Made by a program: the position numbers and the translations under genes
Notes under the pieces: generated by a model
What the model was told of the DNA's origin: nothing
Seen by the model: the letters and a program-made list of their open reading frames with translations, nothing else
Databases searched by the model: none
Part shown: positions 40,810-48,328 of the stretch, piece by piece
How positions within the stretch are numbered: the first letter of the stretch is position 1
How the letters are laid out: each line of letters opens with the position of its first letter
Assembly: GCA_904420205.1 (NCBI GenBank)
Contig: CAJFUN010000019.1
Location: forward strand, 1 to 64,000
DNA length: 64,000 nucleotides
Direction of reading: 5' to 3'
Source: Candidatus Parachristensenella avicola
Lineage (GTDB): Bacteria > Bacillota > Clostridia > Christensenellales > UMGS416

Positions 40810-41856
40810 TTACGACAGCCGGCTGGCCGCTTCCTTTGCGGCGGATAGCTCACCGCTGCCTTCGATGATATCAATGCGGAAGCGATAGACGCGCTGCTGC
40901 TGCGGCTCCAGAACCTTGACGTGCCCGAGCGCCCGCTCTGCGGCCACGCCCAGGGGCGTGGCGTTGCCAGGTTCCAGCCCCAGCGCGTATTCGCCTGCGC
41001 CCAGGAGCTTCCACTGGGTAAAATGATCCAGCAGCTCTGCATCATAATGGATCAGGACGCCAAACCCCAGCCGGTGGTTATAGAGGCCGGCAAAGCTCCG
41101 GCCGGCCGTATCCTTCCGCATGCGGCAGAAGAAGCACTGCTCCTGATAACCCGGGGATGGAGGCGTGATTTTAAGGCGCTCAGCCAGGCCGGCCTGCGCC
41201 TGTGCGTCCCGCGGCTGGGCCGATGCTGACGGCAGAATGAGCTCGGCATCCTCGGAAAGCAGCGGATACCCAAGATTGAAATGGTAAAGAATCATGTGCT
41301 GCTGGCGCGCAAAGCCATGATTGGTTACCGTATCGGTAAAGGAAAAGGAGCGCTTGCCGCTGTCGAGAATCAGCTGGCGGCGCAGGGTCAGATGCTCCCC
41401 AAACAGCACTCCCTGGCGCATGAGCCCCGAAGCCGCTGCGCGCATACCGTCCGGCCCCTGGTTGAGCGACACGCCGTATTGCTCGGCCGGCGTGTTATTG
41501 ATGCGCCCATGCATGCCGTACTCCCTGCCGCCCTCGCTGCAGGGCGCACCCATATGGGTCAACCCGCAGGTGGTCAGGAAGCCTGCAAAAAAGCCCCGTA
41601 AGAACCCGTCGCCCCGGTCGTCATAAAAGGCGGGAGCCACCAGGCCGCTGGGCGTGATATACCCCAAATTGTACCCGCGGTAGCTGACATAGGGGAGGTC
41701 CATCCCCTTATCGGCGCAGATGGTGACGGCGAGGGGGCCATTGTTGAGATCGGTGGCGCGCATGCCTTTTGCAAATCCGTCGGCACAGAAATAGTCATTG
41801 ACGCGCAAAAGCTGGGAAGGATGGCCGATATAGGGATTACAAGAGCAAGTATGCAT
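40810..41856 (-). CDS. DUF4432-family aldose-1-epimerase-like protein
   Basis: The protein has 348 residues with a galactose-mutarotase-like beta-sandwich pattern: 'VTICADKGMDLPYVSYRGYNLGYITPSG', 'FFAGFLTTCGLTHMGAPC', 'YGMHGRINNTPAEQYGV', 'FTDTVTNHGF', 'LYHFNLGYPLL' and 'EPGNATPLG'. His residues in 'GMHGRI' and 'YHFNLG' and the Glu in 'GLEPGNA' fit the mutarotase active site. The family is assigned to carbohydrate binding or epimerisation; the substrate is unknown. RBS AAGAGGTG. It is divergent from the cupin gene across a 201-bp gap. Confidence 0.78.
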   Translation of the reverse strand: MHTCSCNPYIGHPSQLLRVNDYFCADGFAKGMRATDLNNGPLAVTICADKGMDLPYVSYRGYNLGYITPSGLVAPAFYDDRGDGFLRGFFAGFLTTCGLTHMGAPCSEGGREYGMHGRINNTPAEQYGVSLNQGPDGMRAAASGLMRQGVLFGEHLTLRRQLILDSGKRSFSFTDTVTNHGFARQQHMILYHFNLGYPLLSEDAELILPSASAQPRDAQAQAGLAERLKITPPSPGYQEQCFFCRMRKDTAGRSFAGLYNHRLGFGVLIHYDAELLDHFTQWKLLGAGEYALGLEPGNATPLGVAAERALGHVKVLEPQQQRVYRFRIDIIEGSGELSAAKEAASRLS

Positions 41857-41976
41857 CAGGGCACCTCTTTTCTAAATCATATAGGCAAAGGATAATCAGC
41901 CGGCGCCCCGCTGTCAAGGCTATCGAAGGGGAAAATACCGGGCAAATAAAAGCGCGGATACGCCGGCGCCCCATGA

Positions 41977-42005
41977 TTGACAGCTACAGGGGGGCTTGCT
42001 ACAAT
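41977..42005 (+). promoter_or_regulatory. Predicted sigma-A promoter of the cupin gene
   Basis: TTGACA (41977-41982), a 17-bp spacer and TACAAT (42000-42005) lie 52 bp before the start codon. Confidence 0.72.
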
Positions 42006-42057
42006 GCATGGTGAGGGCGGCGTCCGCCCTTGGATAAAAGATGGGGGGATAATGCCC

Positions 42058-43272
42058 ATGACAAGCAAAGAATTGACGCAGCGCGCCCTGGAACAGGGAG
42101 GCGGTGTCCTCCGGCTGATCCCGACCTGGGTGCCCCGGTCCTTCTGCCGGCCGGGCCGGCGGATCAAGCTTCATCCGGACGACTACTATGTGCTGGGACT
42201 GAAGCGGGGCGGTATTGATGAGCGATGGTTCGCCTCGACAACGCATGCCGACAACGGGCCGGATACGCCCGAGGACGAGGGACTGAGCTACATTGCTGTG
42301 AGCGAGGACGGCGCTCAGCGGGTGACGCTGCGCGACGCCGTCTATTGGGCCAAAGGCGATATCATCGGGGAAAACCTTTGGAAAAAGTATGGGCGCTGGC
42401 CGGTTTATTCCAAGTTTTTCGATAATTTGGGGCCGCTGCCGCATCACATCCATCATCGTCAGGAGCATGCTGCCCGGGTGGGGCAGGATGGCAAGCCGGA
42501 GATGTACTTTTTCCCGGCCCAGATGAACAACCATGGCGGCGAATTCCCTTTCACCTTCTTTGGGCTTAATCCGGGCACGACAAAGGAGCAGGTGCGCGAG
42601 GCGCTGGCCAACTTTTCCAAGGGCGATAATAACCTGCTGGCCCTGTCCCGGGCCTATAAGCTGAACCTTGACACGGGCTGGGATGTGCCCCCGGGCGTGC
42701 TGCACGCGCCGGGAAGCCTGTGCACTTATGAGCCGCAGTTTGCCTCAGATGTTTACGCCATGTACCAGTCGGTGCTCTATTATGAGCACTGCGTGCCGGA
42801 AGAACTGCTTTGGAAGGATTGCCCGCAGCAGGAGATCGGCAACATTGATTATCTGCTAGAGGTGATCGATTGGGATAAGAATGTGGATCCGGATTTCTAT
42901 CAGCATCGTTTCATGGCGCCGCTGGCGGCTAAACCCTTTGAACAGACGGATCCGGAAGGCTACCGCGAGGAGTGGATCTGCTATAAATCCACCCAGGTTA
43001 GCGCCAAGCGCATCACCGTTTTCCCCGGAAGGAGCGTTACGCTCAAGGACCAGGCGGCCTATGGCATGATTTGCCTGCAGGGCTTTGGCGCCTTTGGCGG
43101 CCAGCGGCTGGAAACGCCTACCTTGATTCGTTATGGGCAGCTGACCTATGATGAATATTTCGTCACGGAAACGGCTGCGCGCCAGGGTGTGGCCATCGAA
43201 AACCACTCCGGCGAACCCCTTGTGTTTTTGCAGCATTTTGCCGAAAATCCCGCGCTTGCCCTTCAGTCGTAG
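42058..43272 (+). CDS. Cupin-type sugar isomerase-like protein
   Basis: The protein has 404 residues from ATG 42058, with GGGGGG 9 nt upstream; an ATG at 42052 is too close to it. The sequence has a metal-binding cupin pattern: 'LPHHIHHRQEHAARVG' (multiple His with Glu) and later 'GWDVPPGVLHAPGSLCTYEPQ'. This is seen in mannose-6-phosphate isomerase-like and related sugar isomerases. A second beta domain ('AKRITVFPGRSVTLKDQAAYGMICLQGFG', 'HSGEPLVFLQHF') forms the C-terminal cupin. It is larger than typical class I enzymes. Given the neighbouring SIS and DUF4432 genes, a role in interconverting an imported sugar is likely. The reaction is inferred, not shown. Confidence 0.65.
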   Translation: MTSKELTQRALEQGGGVLRLIPTWVPRSFCRPGRRIKLHPDDYYVLGLKRGGIDERWFASTTHADNGPDTPEDEGLSYIAVSEDGAQRVTLRDAVYWAKGDIIGENLWKKYGRWPVYSKFFDNLGPLPHHIHHRQEHAARVGQDGKPEMYFFPAQMNNHGGEFPFTFFGLNPGTTKEQVREALANFSKGDNNLLALSRAYKLNLDTGWDVPPGVLHAPGSLCTYEPQFASDVYAMYQSVLYYEHCVPEELLWKDCPQQEIGNIDYLLEVIDWDKNVDPDFYQHRFMAPLAAKPFEQTDPEGYREEWICYKSTQVSAKRITVFPGRSVTLKDQAAYGMICLQGFGAFGGQRLETPTLIRYGQLTYDEYFVTETAARQGVAIENHSGEPLVFLQHFAENPALALQS

Positions 43273-43273
43273 C

Positions 43274-43320
43274 AAAAAATACCAGAGGGCCCCTGCCTTA
43301 TCATGGCAGGGGCCCTCTGG
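43274..43320. terminator. Terminator between cupin gene and ABC permease
   Basis: A 16-bp perfect GC-rich stem (43282-43297 with 43305-43320, 7-nt loop) has an A-run on its left, so the T-run forms on the minus strand after the permease gene. Confidence 0.85.
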
Positions 43321-43339
43321 CTATATAAGGGCGGCCGGC

Positions 43340-44599
43340 CTACAGCCGGGTGCGGTAAAGCTCCTTGAGCTTCATACGCTTGCCATATTGCAGCACCGAA
43401 GCGGAGTAGATGCGGATGCAAATGAGGGTAATGACGACGATGGCCACGATCAGCAGGGCGATAGAGATGATAAGGTCGCTGGCAAGCACGTCGCCGTTGA
43501 GCAGGCGGAAGGGGATGATAAAGGGCGAGGAGAAGGGAATATACATGGCCGCCTTCTGCAGCACGCTGCCGCTGTTGGGCATGACGGCATTGATATAGCC
43601 CAGATAAAAGGAGATCATGGCGATCAGCATGACAGGCAGCATGGCGGAATTCAGGTCCTCAATCTTGCTGACGGATGCGCCGCATACGGCGTTCATTACC
43701 GCATAGAGGCTATAGCCCAGCAGGAAATACAGCACGATCAGCAGCGCCGAGGGCAGCGTCAGCGAGGAGAGGGAAAGGGGCATGCCCAGCAGGGTAAAAT
43801 CAGCGGGCACCAGCAGCCGGTAACAGACTGCGGCAAAAACCAGTACCCCGGCAAACTGAGCCAGCCCTGCCGCGCCCATGGCCAGGCACTTGCCGATCAG
43901 AATACGCGAAGGCTTGGCGGACACGACCAGGGTTTCCATAACACGGCTTGCCTTTTCCGTGGCCACCGACATGGACACGCCATATCCATAATAATAGATG
44001 GCGAAGAACATCAAGACCGTGAGGATGAGCCCCAAGGCATAGCCGCTCAGATCCATCTGGCCGGCGATATCCGCTTCGTAGGGCAAAGTGCTCTGGGCAA
44101 AGGCAATGGTTTCCTCGCTGATCCCCTGGGCGGTCAACTGACGGTTAACATAATAGCGGCTGACGGCTTCGGCCACCTCGGCAGCGGATACGCCGGTCAT
44201 GAAGTCCTTGGTGGTGATATACAGATAGGGCGCGCCATCCTTTAAGGCAATGCGCAGAAGAGAGCGGCTGCCGTCGCCGGCGATTTCCTGGCGAAGGGCG
44301 TCGGCCTGCTCTGCCAAAACAGGTTCAAAGCGTGTGCCGGGTATAGCGGCGTTCAGCGCCGCATCCAGCCCATCCATCAGGCCGGTTTCATCGAGAAGGT
44401 AGCAGATGGACTGCGCCTCGCTGGGCGCAGCCTCCTCCGGGGTTTCGACCTCGGAGGGGGTGGAGAACAGCTCAATGCATCGAGGCAGGGCGCAGACAAT
44501 CAATACCAATGCCAACAGGATCACCGTGGACACAATAAAGGCTTTCTTCCGGACGGCGTCCCGGAAGGTGAAGGAAAACACGGTCATAATCTGTCTCAT
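43340..44599 (-). CDS. ABC-2-type permease (NatB-like)
   Basis: The protein has 419 residues. One N-terminal membrane segment (about 19-42) precedes a ~130-residue extracytoplasmic domain. Five or six segments follow in the C-terminal half ('ALGLILTVLMFFAIYYYGYGV', 'ATEKASRVMETLVVSAKPSRILIGKCLA', 'LIVLYFLLGYSLYAVMNAVCGASVSKIEDLNSAM'). This is the NatB/ABC-2 export permease architecture. The 'EKASRVMETLVVS' motif faces the ATPase. It overlaps the ATPase gene by ATGA. It exports an unknown substrate; Na+ or antibiotic export is known for relatives. Confidence 0.87.
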   Translation of the reverse strand: MRQIMTVFSFTFRDAVRKKAFIVSTVILLALVLIVCALPRCIELFSTPSEVETPEEAAPSEAQSICYLLDETGLMDGLDAALNAAIPGTRFEPVLAEQADALRQEIAGDGSRSLLRIALKDGAPYLYITTKDFMTGVSAAEVAEAVSRYYVNRQLTAQGISEETIAFAQSTLPYEADIAGQMDLSGYALGLILTVLMFFAIYYYGYGVSMSVATEKASRVMETLVVSAKPSRILIGKCLAMGAAGLAQFAGVLVFAAVCYRLLVPADFTLLGMPLSLSSLTLPSALLIVLYFLLGYSLYAVMNAVCGASVSKIEDLNSAMLPVMLIAMISFYLGYINAVMPNSGSVLQKAAMYIPFSSPFIIPFRLLNGDVLASDLIISIALLIVAIVVITLICIRIYSASVLQYGKRMKLKELYRTRL

Positions 44600-45498
44600 T
44601 GGGCTGCACCTACCTTTTCAATGAAGATTTCGTGGAGGGAAGGCTCCTTGATCTCATAGCGGGTGGGATAGACGCCCGACTGCACCAGACGGCGGAGAAA
44701 ATCCTGGGCCATGGCGTCGCCGGTGATTTTGTACTCCTTCTCGTCGGCACGGTCCTCCAGCAAGGTTAGGCCGCAGGCCTGGGCGGCTTCGGCCACGTCG
44801 CCTTCGGCGGCGACGATCAGGTTGGTATGCCCGTAGCCCGCCTTGATGGCCTGCAGGTTGCCGGCAAGCACGCATTGCCCATGGTGAAGCAGGGCAAGAT
44901 CCCGGCAATACTCCTCCACCGTGGCCATCTGATGGCTGCTCATGACGATCATCCGTCCCTCGTCCACCAGTTCGCGAATCAGCCCGCGCAGCATATCAGC
45001 GTTGACCGGATCCAGCCCGCTAAAGGGTTCGTCCAGAAAAATGAGCTTGGGTTCATGAATCAACGTGGCAATCAGCTGGATCTTTTGCTGGTTTCCTTTG
45101 GAAAGCTTTTCGGCAGGCATGTCTTTGTATTCCTCCACCCCCAAGCGCTGCAAATAGCGCAGGGCTGAGGCCTTGGCGCTGCCCCGCGGCATACCGCGCA
45201 GCATGCCGAAATAGATAAGCTGCTCCAGTACCTTGGTCTTCATGTAGATTCCCCGCTCCTCGGGCATATAACCAAAGCTAAGGGTTTCGCGGTCGATGGG
45301 GCGGCCGTCCCATCGGGCGCTGCCCTCGTCCGGCGTCAGGATTCCGAGAATCATGCGGATCGTGGTGGTTTTACCGGCCCCGTTTGTGCCGATCAGACCG
45401 AATACGCCGGGTTCAGCGATGGAGAAATTGAGATGATCCACCGCAAGCCGCTGGCCGAAGGACTTGGTTAAGCCTTCTATTTCCAATCCCTTGTTCAT
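44596..45498 (-). CDS. ABC transporter ATPase (NatA-like)
   Basis: The protein has 300 residues from ATG 45498 (AAGGAG 6 nt upstream; an ATG two codons earlier abuts the RBS). Walker A is 'GTNGAGKTTTIRM', the Q-loop region is 'FGYMPEERGIYMKTKV', the signature is 'KLSKGNQQKIQLIATL' and Walker B is 'LIFLDEPFSGLD', followed by an H-loop ('MSSHQM'). A ~80-residue C-terminal extension is typical of the NatA/ABC-2 exporter class. It energises the permease encoded immediately downstream. Confidence 0.92.
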   Translation of the reverse strand: MNKGLEIEGLTKSFGQRLAVDHLNFSIAEPGVFGLIGTNGAGKTTTIRMILGILTPDEGSARWDGRPIDRETLSFGYMPEERGIYMKTKVLEQLIYFGMLRGMPRGSAKASALRYLQRLGVEEYKDMPAEKLSKGNQQKIQLIATLIHEPKLIFLDEPFSGLDPVNADMLRGLIRELVDEGRMIVMSSHQMATVEEYCRDLALLHHGQCVLAGNLQAIKAGYGHTNLIVAAEGDVAEAAQACGLTLLEDRADEKEYKITGDAMAQDFLRRLVQSGVYPTRYEIKEPSLHEIFIEKVGAAQ

Positions 45499-45526
45499 AG
45501 CCATCTCCTTGTGCGTACATTTGACC

Positions 45527-45565
45527 CGTTGGCCTTCTGAGAAGGAACATAGCCCCGGGCCAACG
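45527..45565 (-). repeat. Inverted repeat in leader of the ABC operon
   Basis: Arms of 8 bp (45527-45534 and 45558-45565) enclose a second, competing hairpin (CCTTC-TGA-GAAGG, 45533-45545). It lies between promoter and start on the minus strand. An attenuator-like role is possible but there is no T-run. Confidence 0.35.
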
Positions 45566-45568
45566 ATT

Positions 45569-45597
45569 ATTGTAACAGGTGCAGGGCGGCCTGTCTA
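45569..45597 (-). promoter_or_regulatory. Predicted sigma-A promoter of the ABC operon
   Basis: On the minus strand TAGACA (45597-45592), a 17-bp spacer and TACAAT (45574-45569) are found 70 bp upstream of the ATPase start. Confidence 0.6.
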
Positions 45598-45697
45598 CTT
45601 AAGAAAGTATTGAGGCATCTCCGTCCATGCCCCGGAGAAATTTGACAGAAATCTTGCAAGAAAGCACAATAGAAAGCGCGAAAAGGAGGGCGGCTCC

Positions 45698-46077
45698 ATA
45701 GCGGTAAAGCAGGCGCTGAAGCGCTATTTCGGGCACAGCGAACCCCGAGCGGGACAGCGGCAACCGATCGAAGCGCTGCTGGCGGGCCGGGACGTGCCGG
45801 CGTGATGCCTACGGGCGAGGGTGCATCGCTGTGCTGTTAGATCCTGGCGCTGCTGGAGGAGGCACCGCGGTGCTTTCCCCGTGGATTTTACTGATGCAAA
45901 ACCAGATGGCTGCGCTGATTGAGGGCGGCGGCCTTTGCCCGCGCAGCCCCGGCCCTTCCGAGCAGTGCGATATGCGGCGTCAAGGGGATCAAGGCCGGTA
46001 TAAAGATCTTATATGTCGCGCCGGGGCTCCTGGAAACGGCGGGCTTTACGGCCTTTCCCCGGCAGGCGATTTATTGA
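45698..46077 (+). pseudogene. Truncated, frameshifted recQ helicase remnant
   Basis: Behind a perfect-looking RBS (AAAGGAGGG, 45682-45690) the expected ATG reads ATA (45698). Translating across shifts gives RecQ in order: 'ALKRYFGHSEPRAGQRQPIEALLAGRDV', then in another frame 'VMPTGEGASLCC' (Walker A region, usually VMPTGxGKS), 'LALLEEAP', 'VLSPWILLMQNQMAAL' (motif Ia, usually VVSPLISLMxDQ), and 'GIKAGIKILYVAPGLLETAGFTAFPRQA' (motif Ib/Ic). The stop is at 46075-46077. The helicase C-terminal half, RQC and HRDC domains are missing. Start loss, a frame-shifting lesion, loss of the Walker Lys and truncation all point to a long-dead gene. The ~130 nt between it and the ABC promoter hold nothing else. 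Confidence 0.8.
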
Positions 46078-46113
46078 AGCCATACAGGGATAGGAGGCAG
46101 CGAAATTGGCACC

Positions 46114-46145
46114 AAAAAGCAGCGCCGTGCGGCGCTGCTTTTTCG
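46114..46145. terminator. Terminator between recQ remnant and kinase-like gene
   Basis: A 13-bp stem (46114-46126 with 46131-46143, loop GTGC) with A5/T5 ends acts on either strand. It lies 6 nt from the stop of the minus-strand gene. Confidence 0.9.
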
Positions 46146-46148
46146 CTA

Positions 46149-46604
46149 TTAAAGTTCATCGGGCGAAGGCGGCTGGAAGATATCCATATAGCGGAGCATA
46201 TCCGCTTCCGGGATGACAAATACCCCTTCGGGTGCGCGGCGGTTTCGCTCCCGCAGCCGGCGCATCAATTCTTCCCGCGAAGCTTCCATATAGTGTATCT
46301 GAAACTGCGCGCCGACCTGCTGCGCACGCCGGCGAAAATCATCGCGTTCCGAGCGGGCCCAGCATCCGAAATCCAAAATCACATCGCACCCGAGCTCCAA
46401 CACCCGCTTAGCCACATCCCACATGATTTTTTCGATGGCCGCGTGGCGCACGTCGTGTTCAGGGGTGTCTACGTCGCTGCCATACAGCCTCAGGTGCCAT
46501 ACGTCGGTGGTCAGCAATAGCGCGTTCGTCTGCTTTTCCAGCTGCCGTGCCCTTGTGGTTTTGCCGCTGCAAGGCAGCCCGACCATGAGATGAAGTACAG
46601 CCAT
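46149..46604 (-). CDS. P-loop kinase-like ATPase
   Basis: The protein has 151 residues. Walker A 'MVGLPCSGKTTRARQLE' is at the N-terminus, then an Asp-containing strand 'LLLTTDVWHLRLYG', a Walker-B-like 'CDVILDFGCWARSERDDFRRRA', and a lid with 'REELMRRLRERNRR'. This is the layout of small nucleoside- or antibiotic-type P-loop kinases. The substrate is unknown. It starts 14 nt after the stop of the glycosidase-like gene on the same strand, so the two form a unit. Its short GACCTC-type upstream sequence is a modest RBS. Confidence 0.72.
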   Translation of the reverse strand: MAVLHLMVGLPCSGKTTRARQLEKQTNALLLTTDVWHLRLYGSDVDTPEHDVRHAAIEKIMWDVAKRVLELGCDVILDFGCWARSERDDFRRRAQQVGAQFQIHYMEASREELMRRLRERNRRAPEGVFVIPEADMLRYMDIFQPPSPDEL

Positions 46605-46618
46605 GGGCTTGACCTCCG

Positions 46619-48169
46619 TCAGGATTGCCGGCCTTCAAAGCCGGCGGGTTGCAGCCTCAGGCGGCAGGGCGTTTGATTCCCATAGGTCAGCTCCACTTCC
46701 ACCGGATCATTTTCCAGAGAAAAGACCATGACCTGCCCCCCTTCAAGCCATACCGGTACGGCGGCAGCGCCCGAAGCCATGGGCATGGGCTGGGTGGCGA
46801 CCTCCCGCACCAGGCGGCGCAGCGCCTCGCCATGCCGGGCCGTATCGTCGGCGGCAAAGGGAGCGCGAATGAGATTCCCACCGTGCAGCGAGGTATATTC
46901 CCGATTATAGTCCCAAGCGGTTTCATCCAGCACCACGGCTTGATAACCGGGGAATTTGGCTGCCCACTCGTCGGTAATCCGGTAGGCGCCAAAAAAGAGC
47001 AGCACATCGGCCGGCTCATCGCCGTCCCCGCCGCGGACGGGCCGGCAGGGGATGCCCGACAAAAAGGGAAGAAGCGGCGGCTGAAGCCGCTCGCATAGGC
47101 CGCCGGCTGTGCCATTGGCCACATGGACGGGGTAGATGCGGGCAGCCCCCTCCATGGTGCCGGCCAGGTCGCGGAGCCCGTCCACCCCCCGGGCCAGCGC
47201 ATCCCAATAGTCCGGGGACATGCGCCATGTGCCTGACATATAGAAAATGTGGTCCACGCCGGCGGCCAGCGCCAAGCGCGCCTTCCCCAGCAGATAATCA
47301 GGGCGCAGAGCCCGGGGCGGAAATACCGTGGTTTCGGAGAAGGTTTCATGTCCGCGCATGAGGGCTAGATGCTGCAGAATGCTGCACCATATGCTGGCGC
47401 GGTGATACGGGGCGGCATAATCGTCGTCGCAGAAGTGGGCCTCGCCTACCCGGTATAGCATATCGGGGTGAGCGGCGGAGAGGGCGGGAAGATCGATGCC
47501 GTGGCGTTCGTCTCCGGCATGCATCACCATGACGCCGGAACGGGGACCTGGCGCCGCTAAGGCATCCGTCAACCGGCCCATCTTCCGGCAGAGTTCGGCG
47601 GACCAATCCCTGCATAGCGCAGGGTCTCGCCCTTCAGACAGGCCGCGCAGCAAGGTTTCACGGGTTTCATGGCGGCCGGTAGCGGCGTTAAACGCCGCGA
47701 TGCACTGTTCGCAGAAGCATCCGCCCATCTGGGCGCCCCATTCGCCCATGCGCAGGTCGTCGTCATAGAAGACGGCGCTGACGCCTGCGGAGGCAAGTTC
47801 TTCCATCAGGCGACGGTTCTCTGCGATCATAACAGATTCAATATCAGCGCAATGATAGACCGGCTTGCCATCCATGCCGATGCGGTAGCGCCAGGCAGCA
47901 GGGATGGATAGATCCAGCGTGTCGTCTTCCGGGTTCAGTGAATTGCCCGGATGGCCTACGGGGATGGAAACGGCGCCTACGTCGAATCCTTCCTGGCGGA
48001 GGGCATCGGCAGCTTGGCGCAGCTGGGATACGCCGGCCTGCAGGCGGCCGGAATAAGCGCCGGCCAGCCATAGCGTGTTAACGCCTGCGCGGCGCAGCAT
48101 ACGGCGATATTCGGCGTCGCCGCCGGGCTCTTGGATCCGGGCGGCGTCATAGAAGTAATTGATACGCAT
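46619..48169 (-). CDS. Putative glycoside-hydrolase-like TIM-barrel protein
   Basis: The protein has 516 residues from ATG 48169 (AAAGGAGG upstream). The N-terminal half reads like a beta/alpha barrel: 'INYFYDAARIQEPGG', 'GVNTLWLAGAYSG', 'DVGAVSIPVGHPGN', 'GVSAVFYDDDLRMGEW', and a metal-like Cys pair 'GCFCEQC' followed by 'FNAATGRHETRE'. Next are 'VMVMHAGDERHGIDL' and 'SETTVFPPRALRPDYLLGKARLALAAGVDHIFYMSG'. The C-terminal half has a Rossmann-like 'DVLLFFGAYRIT' and a beta domain. The pattern is that of family-42-like glycosidases, and the acidic 'YDDDLR' might be catalytic. No signal peptide is present. The substrate is unknown. Confidence 0.5.
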   Translation of the reverse strand: MRINYFYDAARIQEPGGDAEYRRMLRRAGVNTLWLAGAYSGRLQAGVSQLRQAADALRQEGFDVGAVSIPVGHPGNSLNPEDDTLDLSIPAAWRYRIGMDGKPVYHCADIESVMIAENRRLMEELASAGVSAVFYDDDLRMGEWGAQMGGCFCEQCIAAFNAATGRHETRETLLRGLSEGRDPALCRDWSAELCRKMGRLTDALAAPGPRSGVMVMHAGDERHGIDLPALSAAHPDMLYRVGEAHFCDDDYAAPYHRASIWCSILQHLALMRGHETFSETTVFPPRALRPDYLLGKARLALAAGVDHIFYMSGTWRMSPDYWDALARGVDGLRDLAGTMEGAARIYPVHVANGTAGGLCERLQPPLLPFLSGIPCRPVRGGDGDEPADVLLFFGAYRITDEWAAKFPGYQAVVLDETAWDYNREYTSLHGGNLIRAPFAADDTARHGEALRRLVREVATQPMPMASGAAAVPVWLEGGQVMVFSLENDPVEVELTYGNQTPCRLRLQPAGFEGRQS

Positions 48170-48328
48170 CGGGGCCTCCTTTGGAATGATGGCTTTATTA
48201 TGCGCCCGGCCGGGGGCTAAGACCATGGCATGATTTGACTAGATCCGGGATTTTGATCTGGCCGGTACGCAGAAGCGGACAAATATGGTATCATCAGAAG
48301 AAGTGAGCCAAGGCAGGGAGGAAAAAGC

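Noticed and set aside
45831..46520. 229-codon plus-strand open frame
   Set aside because: It is a composite: one piece of the recQ remnant, then the terminator, then the antisense of the kinase-like gene.
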